DNA of 64,000 bases from Lindgomyces ingoldianus (lineage: Eukaryota; Ascomycota; Dothideomycetes; Pleosporales; Lindgomycetaceae). Each line of letters begins with the position of its first letter. The first letter of the stretch is position 1. The translations under genes were made by a program, and so were the position numbers. Positions 55,497 to 64,000 of the stretch are shown piece after piece. The notes below the pieces were generated by a model. It was not told the origin of the DNA and made no database searches. It was given only the letters and a program-made list of their open reading frames with translations. Location of the stretch: contig NW_022985190.1 in the NCBI RefSeq assembly GCF_010093535.1, positions 415,538 through 479,537 of the forward strand, read 5' to 3'.

Positions 55497-56400
55497 CAAA
55501 AGTGGTTCTTTAATCAATGTTGAATGCTCGCCTTCTTAGAACCCCAGAAGAATACCATCGACCGTTGGCGACCCATTTATTCCTCCACACTTCGTTGGTT
55601 TATGTCTGTCCTCAAACTCCTTTGGCCTGTAAGTGGGATTAGGCGGAGACCTTGAGGAGAGTAGGTCTAAGATGGAAGCAAACTGGAGTATCCGTTAATA
55701 TCGATTGAGAGAGTCAGTTGCTATTAGATTACAGCACTAGGTGCCATTAGTATCCGTGGATATCTCTATTTGAAGACATGTTACTATTTAGTCTGCAACA
55801 ACTAGGTCATCTCGTTATATGGCCGGAATGAATGGAACTCTGGTATGAAAAAACCGTTCCACGTTAGTTCTAGAAATCCGTAAATTCTGCGAGAGGCCCT
55901 ATGGAATACTACAATGGCGTACTAAGCCTATTTGAGTGATTAATAGGTAATAGATTCGTAGCTAACACCAATAGAACACTAAAGAGCAATCTGGCAACTT
56001 CCGCGTAATTTTCCACTAAATCCCTGGTGTCCCGGAAGTGTTCTAGAATCTCCACCCTCTCCCGTTTCGCTCACTGTATCTGTTGCCTTAGGTGGCTTGA
56101 ATATGATGAGGGGAAATGTGATGTATTTCAGTGTGTATATATGTGTGGGTATACAGGTATGTGTGTGTGTAGAAGTGTGTGTGTGTCGGATGGTTGGTCC
56201 GAGCTACATATAGTAGTGTAGATGCCAAGCTTGCAACGGATTGGTCAGCCCATGTGACCCTTCAGGCTACAGTATCGTCTACGATAAAACGCCAAAGGTG
56301 CACCATCGGAGGCTCGGCATTGCACCAGCCCGACGAACTCCGATGCCCCCTGCTTAAGTCGTGACTGGTGCATCTTGGCCTAAGAACAACTAGAGTTAGT
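55497..56400. other. Intergenic, inverted repeat and composition boundary
   Basis: No gene recognised. It contains the right inverted repeat (56081-56158) and a TG microsatellite (about 56158-56190). Near 56400 the sequence changes abruptly to AT-rich. Confidence 0.45.
56081..56158 (-). repeat. Right member of the 78-bp inverted repeat pair
   Basis: Reverse complement of 48259-48336, with scattered substitutions and one or two small indels; the best block is ggcttgaatatgatgagggg. It continues outward into a TG/GT microsatellite, as the left copy continues into CA. Confidence 0.75.
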
Positions 56401-59400
56401 GTACAAAAGCTCCCTATCTAGTTTTAAATTAAATATTACACAACCTTTTATAATTATTAAGTCTAAGACTAGTCCTGCACCTGTCTTGCTTCTGCTAAAC
56501 ACTAATGCAACACTGTTAAAGCACTATTAAGAGTAACATTTACCTATCTACTGCTAGTTCTTGCTTAATAATGCCTAACTTTCTTCTTATAAGAGATCTT
56601 AAAGTTGCTAATATAAGTCTACTTTTTACACTAAGAGAGTAATAATTTTTTTTTACTAAGCAACATTTATATCTGTTAATAGAGAAGAACTTATTGCATT
56701 AAAATAGCTATTATAAGTATATAAGGCAAAGCACATACCTTAGTGCTGCTAGTGCAACTTTTAAAAATGCAGTAAAGCTATTATAAAAGTAAATTAGTTG
56801 TAAACATTAATTAAATAAAAGCTAGATAGTATACTATTTCTTTAAAAGGCTCTTTATAACTTTAGAAGAAGAAGTAGATAATATAAAAAGGTTTAACTAC
56901 TTCTTTTAACCCTAGAGGGTTAATGTAGTAGAGTTATAACAAAGATACTTAGTAGTATTTATAGTAAAGATAATATTATTATCTTAAGTAAGATTAATTA
57001 TATTTACCTTATTAAGCATTTAATGTTGTAAAGTATTTAATATAAATTAAACTATAATTACTTTAAAACTTAATATAAAAAAGGTAGAACTTTTATAGAC
57101 TATAAAATTATACTAATAAGCAGCACTAAAAGTATTTTTATTAGTATAAAAAATACTAAAGATTAATTAGGCCTAATATTATAAAGAATTATAAGTGTTA
57201 AGCGCTATAGCACTGCAGTGTTATTAGCAGCGTATATAAGGTGTATTAAAGGCAATTAAAGAACGTACCTAAAGATAGCTAGTAAAAAATAAAGTTACCT
57301 ACTATATAAGTTTAACTTTAAGCCTATTTATTCTACTGCATTAGTATAATGTTATAAAGCCTTTATAAAAGTAATTAGAAGAAAAAAGTAAGTATTATTA
57401 ATGCCTACTTTAATTACTAAGTGCTTCTTATACTTTGCCTAGTAAGTAATACTAGGTAAGGTGTTATCTACTGTTAAATTACTATTAAATAGTAAAAGTA
57501 AGCTTATAAAAAAGTTATACTTTAAAGTTTAGTATAAAGCTTAATATATTTATCCTTATCTGCTGCAGTAATTAGGTCTGCTATTATAATTTAATAGTAA
57601 GTAGTCTTATCTCTAGTCTCTACTGCACAGGGGATGCTTTAATAGAAGTGTACATAGCAAAAAAGCATACAGCTTATGCAATAGATGCGCTAATTCTTCT
57701 ATACAGAATTAAGCTTAGCTAGATACATTCTAAACCCTATATACTTGCGTTAGAGACTAGTCTAGAACTAGTGCTAAATAAGATTACTTACTAGCTATCT
57801 GCTTCCTATCTATGTCTATAGTTACAGCTGTAAATCTGCTTTTATAAATATGTTTCTATTTAATATTACACTTTATAATCTTTCTAAGTAGTTTAAAGAG
57901 TCTTTTAAATATAATTTAGTATGTTTTATAGTAATTAATATTTATAAGCACTTAAGTAAAAGTAAATACTATAAGAATGTTAGTAATATGTTTTTATAAA
58001 GTTTTAATTAACTTACTTTTACTATGTCCTAGTAGCATGCATGTAAAAATAATTTTATTAAAAAAAAAGTTACATACATACTTATATAACATGTCTATCT
58101 TAAATGTCTCTTATTTAAGGAAGACCTTAGCTTACTTTTTATAAAAGTAGAATATTATAATGCTAAACTTGCTATGTTTAATCTTTTATATATATGCTTA
58201 TTTAATAGCTTATTAGTATACTTAATAAAAACAAATTTAATGCTATTTTATACTAAATTAAGTTTACTTTTATAATTTTACTTATATTTAAATAATATAC
58301 TAGTAAAGCTTTGCCTATTAGGCTAGCATAGAAGCTTCTCCTTCTATATATACTAGTGTATTTGTGATAGGTTGTTAAGGCTAGCATGCACCTCTTTAGA
58401 GGTTAAAGCCTAATGCTAGCAGCACTACTTTTATAGCTCTAGGCTAGCTTTAAACTAGGCTACATAGAATTAGAAACACTTTTTTAATAATTTAAAATAT
58501 AAGCTTACTAAGTATAAAGTTAAAGTAAAAAAGCTTACAGCATATAGCAAATAGCTACTTTATATATTTAATAAAAGTCTTTTTTAGTGTAAAGGGGCTA
58601 TAGAAATAAGTTCTAATCTAGGTTATAAGTACATAGGGTAACATAATAAAGTTGTTAAGTATTTATACTATAACTTTACACTTATAGTTATTATAATGTA
58701 CTATTTTTTTTTAGCTTTATAGATAATTTATTTCTAAACATATTATAAGCGCAATATAAAAGAGAATAAAAAAAGACAGACTTACTATAAAAGGCTATGT
58801 TTAACCTAACTAGCTTTATAATACAGCAATTAGCTAGTGTGTCTAAAAAACATCTATTCTAGATTAAATTATATAATAGATTATAATTAATTATTACTAT
58901 ATTAATACCTTACTAGAAATAGTCCTTATAGATTAATATATTAGCACATTTATTACAGCACCTAATATAGTATTAAGGGCAACTATAGGCATCTTAAATT
59001 CTATTAGTATAAACAACTTAAGCAAATTAGATATACTTATAGGTTCTCTTTACTTCTTTAATTAGTACTTATAATTAGGTTTTACTGTTACTAATAGCTT
59101 TTTTTAGCTTATATTTTTTTTAGTACTTAGTAATACTTTATTATCTTATTAAAGTAGCTAGAGGTCTTAGAAACTTTAAATAAAGCTCTTTTATTTATAA
59201 TTATTTCCTATGTGTAAGTTATAATGTGCGTGTGCGTTATATACAGTAAGTTAGAACATATATACTAGTAAGCTTTAATGCCTTTACACTGCATAGTCTA
59301 GCGCATATAGAGGACACCTAAGTAAGTAGATGTAGTTAGCTTCTATAACACCTTCTAGTTAAAAAAGTACTATATATTATACTTTAAATTTATTAGAATT

Positions 59401-62033
59401 AAAATCTATTTAAGTTTAATAAATATATACTTATAAAGCTTTAATAAGCAGTTTATAGTTACTATAAAAGTTGCCTACATTAATTACTATTATATAGCTA
59501 CTAGAATGCGTTAGAGGGTATTTAGAAATTAACCTAACATAAGCAAGTTTAGCTGTTATAAAAGGTAAATTTATACTAAACATAAAAATAGTGTATTTAC
59601 CCTAGACCTTAAAGCTATTTTATAAAGTTATTTAATTAGCTATTAAAAGGGTTATATAAGATATTACATACATTATTAAAATTATTATCCTTTAAGTTAT
59701 TAAAATTATTATTAAATAATATATCTTTTAGTTCTAGTATCTTGTTATTAGAACTAAGGGGTTATTTAAGTAGAGAAGACTAGATGTATTTCCCTAGTAG
59801 AGGTTTAAGGGTATTAAGAGATAGCTAGGGTAGTACTATAGTAACATAAACATAATTAAAAGTAGATAAAAAAAGAAGTAAAAAGTAACATATATTAACT
59901 ACCTCTTAATAGTAGGACGTTAGAATATATAGAGTAGAAAAAAAAAAGATGTAGCTAAGTAATAGTAGGAATATAGAATAATACTAAGCAGGTTTAGAAC
60001 TAGTCTAGAATAGGTCCTAGTCTAGATAGTAACTAATCTTGCCTAATTTTTACCTAGAAAGAGAACATAACGCAAACTATAGCATACACTAAATAATAAG
60101 TAGTATCTTGCGCAAAATATGTGTAAAATAAAAGTAACTTTAGATAGTATTTAAATAGCCTTTAAAATATATTTAAATAGCCTTTACATCTAGAACACTA
60201 TGCAAGATAAGAATAAAGTTTTTATATAAAGCTAGTTTACTCTAGCACTGTGCAAGATATAATAAGATATCTAATAAAGTAATAATAAGTTAGAAACTAC
60301 TTATAATAACATTTTAAATACTCTATACTTAGTAATTATAACTGCCTTACTACTAGGTATATGAAAGATAAAGAGCAAATCTAGAACAATTTTAGATAGG
60401 ATTTATATAGGTCCTTAATAACCTTATATGCTACTACTGTAGTTAACCTCTAAAATAGCCTTTTTATAGAGGCAGTCTAACATGTACATTAATATTAGTA
60501 TTTTTACCTTTTTTACATAGTTTAGCTTGTAAAAGAATATAGTTATAAACCTAATTAAAACTAGATTTAAACATGTCTAGACTTTACCTAGCTGCTAACA
60601 TGCAGCACGCTACTATGTAGAGTTATCTTAGCAACTAATGCGCTAACTTCCTGCTGCTATTACCTAAATAGTTGTCTATATATAAATTAGTATTAATTTG
60701 CTATTAAAACACCTTTGCAGTTATATCTAAATCTATTACTATGCCTCTACATAATGTTGCGTTCCTTTCCTAGCTAGAGAACTATGTAGGCCTCTTCTAT
60801 ATTAAGCCCCTTGTTATTATATTATAATTTAATTACTTTTAAAAGGCCTTTCTTTAAATATTAGAAACTATGTAATAAGACTAACAGTATGCTTATAAAA
60901 AAAGTAGTATTTATAAACTAGCATAAAAGACTAAAGAATTTATAGTTATAAGTAAATATAGACCTTATCTACACTTATTTACTTTGTGTAACAGCTTGCA
61001 CAGATAAATAATAATAATAAAAAAGGTATTAGATGCTATCTAGATTAGAGCATATAAGTGTTTTTACTATATTAAATAGGACTTTAACATATGTAATATA
61101 AGTATTTACCTATTTTTAGTACTATTTTAAATGCGTTAGGCTGTGTTTCTAAACTAAAAACAACTCATAAACTATGTCTGCTGCTGCTATTCTTAGTTGT
61201 ACTGTATACTGCAACTAGATAGGGAGCTAGAGGTAATATATAGAAAGCAGATTAAGAGCATGTTAGCTACCCCCCCTTTTTAACTACTACTAATGTAGTC
61301 TAGAATACTATATAGAGCTAATAAAGCTTGTACAACATGTTGCACAAGAGCTTAGATCCCTAAGCCTCCTTCTATTACTATAAGTCTCTCTGCCCTTATG
61401 CAACTACTGTCCCTATTCTGTTTATAACACTAATAGTAGTAATAATAATAAAAACATAGTAAAGATTAGCAACATAATAAATAATTTTAAAAGGCCTTAG
61501 AAGATTTTAGAGGACAGTGTTGTCTCTTTTTAGACATGTCTAAATAAGTCTATTAAGGAAACTTCTAAGAATAATGTCTTTTCTAACGCTATAAAGCCTA
61601 TGCTAGAGGGCATAGCTAACTAATTAAATTTACTTTCTAATGCTATTAAAAGTAGATTATAATTAGACTAAAGAAGACATGCTTATAATAGTAAATCTAA
61701 AGCTTATAGTAAAAACTAATTAGAATAGTTAATAAAAGAAGTGCAGCGCTAGACATTTCTAAAAGTAATAAATGTTACTTAAAAGTATTTATATTTTTAT
61801 CTAATTAGTAACTAAATAAGAGACAACTGCTACATTAATAAAAAAGGGCCTTAAAAATGCTAGTATAAAAAGTAAGAAATACTAAAAAAACATAGAAATA
61901 AAAAAAAGTAAGTCTTTATTATATTTATATACTTTTTAGTTACTAATCTTTTTTAAAGAAACTACTAAACTTAAAGTTATGTCTTTAAATTACAGAGGTG
62001 CAGAAATAGCTATAGCATAAGAAGCCTTATAAT
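56401..62033. other. RIP-degraded transposon block, not resolved
   Basis: Extremely AT-rich, with no ORF above 60 codons and a dominance of TA steps. Weak plus-strand protein-like echoes occur near 61500-61640 (with damaged codons, SFQTC-NKSIKET, NAIKPMLEGIANQLNLLSNA), suggesting a coiled Gag-like or ORF1-like protein, but I cannot assign an element. No terminal repeats were identified. Confidence 0.5.
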
Positions 62034-62364
62034 TGTCAGATTTGCGCACCTACTGTCAAGACAGGAGGAACGCTTGACGAAAGCTGCTACATAGTACGAG
62101 CAATAAGCTCGAACAGTATGTTGCTGCAAATTGCAGCATTTTGCAGCATGTTGCAGCAAATTGCAGCATTTTGCAAGCTGGTCGCGCATAGGGCAAGTGC
62201 GCGAGGGACTCGGATCAGCAAAACAAAAAGCCGAGCAACACGAGTAGAGCAGAAAAAGGATCGATAAATGAACACAATCAATACAATCAATCAATCATCC
62301 CATACATCATATCCAAACCCATCATTCATCTCAGGAAGCCCAGAAACAGTGCTTCAATCTGACA
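62034..62364. repeat. Left LTR of the short element, 331 bp
   Basis: GC-balanced and hardly mutated, in contrast to the interior. It carries tandem ttgcagca words at about 62121-62175 and a run of caatca words near 62275-62298. Confidence 0.8.
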
Positions 62365-63897
62365 GTTATATATATATACCTCTACTTTTTACACCTTTAG
62401 GCTTACTTAGGTTATTAGAATCTTACCTTTATATCTTTTAGCTTATATATGTTACTAGTCCTTAGCTTTTTTTATTATATATATGTTTAAAAAGTGCTTT
62501 ACCTGCGTTAACTAAAGCTATAAAAGATAATGTCTTAGTATAAAAAGTAAAAGTTAATTTTTTAACTAGTAAGTTAGCTATTTAACTTAATAAGCCTAGT
62601 AGATTTACTTTTTTAGTTAAGTGCACTTTCTAAAGATTACTAGTATACTTATGCCTACTCTATATAAAGTGTGTTATAGAGCTATCTATAAGCTCTAGCT
62701 TAGAAGTTAGCTTTAAAGTAATAAGTGCTATATATTTATTAAAAACTACGCAAATTTTTAGTAACTTACTTATTATACTTATTACTTATACAGTTGCTTT
62801 TACTTTTAAGTGCTAATTTTTTAGCTAGTTAACTTAAGTTTTAATAAGCTTTTTAGTTTTTACACTTTTAAGCTTAAACTTTTAAAGCCTTTAATTTAGT
62901 ATATTACTTTACTACTTATCTAACTTTTAAGGTAAAAGCTTAAAAGCTTTTTTTACATTATAAATTTTACTTTACTTATTAAGAATTTTAATAATTTTAA
63001 AGGCATTTTTTTAAAGAATTAGTTTATTACTTTTATTTTTATAAAAGTGTATTTTATTAAAAGCTATATTTTTTATAGTAATTACTTAGTTAAGTAATAG
63101 AACTTATATTTTATAGATATCTAAGGCTCTGTAGCCTATAAAATATTCTATATAGCCTTATAAAGTTACTTTAAAGCTTTGCTTCTAACACCTAGCTGCT
63201 TACTCCCTATTAAGTAGGTAGGTGTAACAGCTATATGCGTATATTCTGCTTTAATTAGGTCTTAGATTAGCTATAGCACTTCTTACTTACTTTAGCTTAT
63301 AGTATTAAAAGTATTTAGTAAACTACATGTCTAAGACTTTATTTAGTAAGTGTAGGTTATATATGTGCAACAGGCTTATATTGTACAGCTAGTTGCTGCG
63401 TTTACTACTTCTAGCTAGAGCTTCTTAGAGAGTTCTACGCTACTTTTTATTTTAATAAACTTTATAATTATTTTTTATTTAGCTTTTTTTATAGCTTTAT
63501 TTAGCTTATAAGTGTATAGTAAAAAGCTTTTAATATTAATACTAGATTTTTTTACTTAAAGCTTATACTTTAACTTTTTATGCTAAGAGAGTGTAGTAGT
63601 ATTGTTATTTTACTCTATTTTACTAATTTAAAGCTTATATTAATTAGACACTATGCTTTTAAAGTTTTTTATTACTTTTTAAATTTTTAAAAGTGTTTTT
63701 ACTTAAAAAAAGTATAAAAAAATTTTACTACTATATTTATTTTTAATAATTATTATCTATAAAGCTTTACTACACCTTAATAGCATATTAAACATGTTCT
63801 ATGTAATTTTTTAGAATAGGTAGGGAGCTTGCTTTTTTAGTCTTTTTAATATAACCTACTTAGCGTGTGTTGTTGCACAGTGCTTATAGTGTACTTG

Positions 63898-64000
63898 TGT
63901 CAGATATGCGCACCTACTGTTAAGACAGGAGGAACGTTTGACGAAAGCTGCTACATAGTACGAGCAATAAGCTCGAACAGTATGTTGCTGCAAATTGCAG
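63898..64000. repeat. Right LTR, truncated by window end
   Basis: The first 103 bases of the second LTR copy. It differs from the left copy by a few C/T changes (ctgtcaag versus ctgttaag, cgcttgacg versus cgtttgacg). Confidence 0.8.

Larger units (their letters stand above)
62034..64000. mobile_element. Short LTR retrotransposon, right end outside window
   Basis: The left LTR (62034-62364, 331 bp) starts TGTCAGATTTG and ends CAATCTGACA, giving matching inverted ends. A second copy starts at 63898 (TGTCAGATATG) and runs to the window end with near identity. The interior, 62365-63897, is only about 1.5 kb and is AT-rich without coding capacity, so the element is non-autonomous or deleted. The LTR holds repeated ttgcagca words (cagcattttgcagcatgttg). 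The preceding five bases are ATAAT; the matching duplication would be right of the window. Confidence 0.75.

Noticed and set aside
48259..56158. Complete Starship element
   Set aside because: The island carries a probably essential RCC1 gene, the recombinase-like relic points outward, and no typical Starship cargo or insertion site is seen.
62121..62175. CRISPR-like array (ttgcagca repeats)
   Set aside because: Short, uneven words without spacers, inside an LTR, in a eukaryote.

Overview
The window is nuclear DNA of a filamentous ascomycete (Pezizomycotina). Protein flavour and layout suggest Dothideomycetes, probably Pleosporales; this is inference. Genes carry short introns of about 38-131 bp (most 45-75 bp) with GT...AG ends. 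Gene-bearing DNA of normal base composition alternates with very AT-rich blocks in which transposon proteins are riddled with C-to-T and G-to-A changes, the mark of repeat-induced point mutation (RIP).

Layout. 1-7.2 kb is a mixed accessory stretch: coding remnants, a CorA-like protein gene, a small tandem zinc-ribbon gene rebuilt here from three exons, and a hypothetical ORF broken by a 56-bp tandem duplication. 7.2-15.2 kb is ordinary housekeeping DNA: a type-B carboxylesterase/lipase, a Tpa1/Ofd1-type prolyl dihydroxylase, a mitochondrial thiamine pyrophosphate carrier (TPC1-like) and, divergent from it, a mitochondrial gamma-butyrobetaine-hydroxylase-like dioxygenase. 16.5-20.1 kb holds a divergent pair of secondary-metabolism type: an intact seven-exon cytochrome P450 and a LaeA-like methyltransferase with two defects. 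21.1-25.3 kb holds a very large ankyrin/C2H2 protein that looks like a fusion of two unrelated fungal families, with two in-frame stops before a plausible older C-terminus.

25.6-48.3 kb is a nested transposon stack that can be unpacked by target-site duplications. A Tad1-like LINE is split by a Copia element (280-bp LTRs, TSD GGTTA) and by a Gypsy element (LTRs 590/571 bp, TSD CCCTA/CTCTA). The Gypsy element is itself hit by two Pogo/Fot1-type DNA elements, one of them a palindrome hit in turn by a solo LTR (TSD CTAAG); by a 579-bp miniature LTR element (TSD GTTAT); and by another solo LTR (TSD TTAGC). A 395-base assembly gap lies in a tandem repeat in the Copia leader.

48.3-56.4 kb is an island of normal composition. 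It holds a degraded DUF3435/FluG-domain-like gene, a small coiled-coil gene, an apparently intact RCC1/Pim1 Ran exchange factor and a TPR fragment, and is framed by 78-bp inverted repeats. 56.4-64 kb is again RIP-degraded, ending in a small LTR element that runs off the window.

No CRISPR array, bacterial-type operon or convincing complete tRNA was seen. All family assignments come from reading motifs, without searches.
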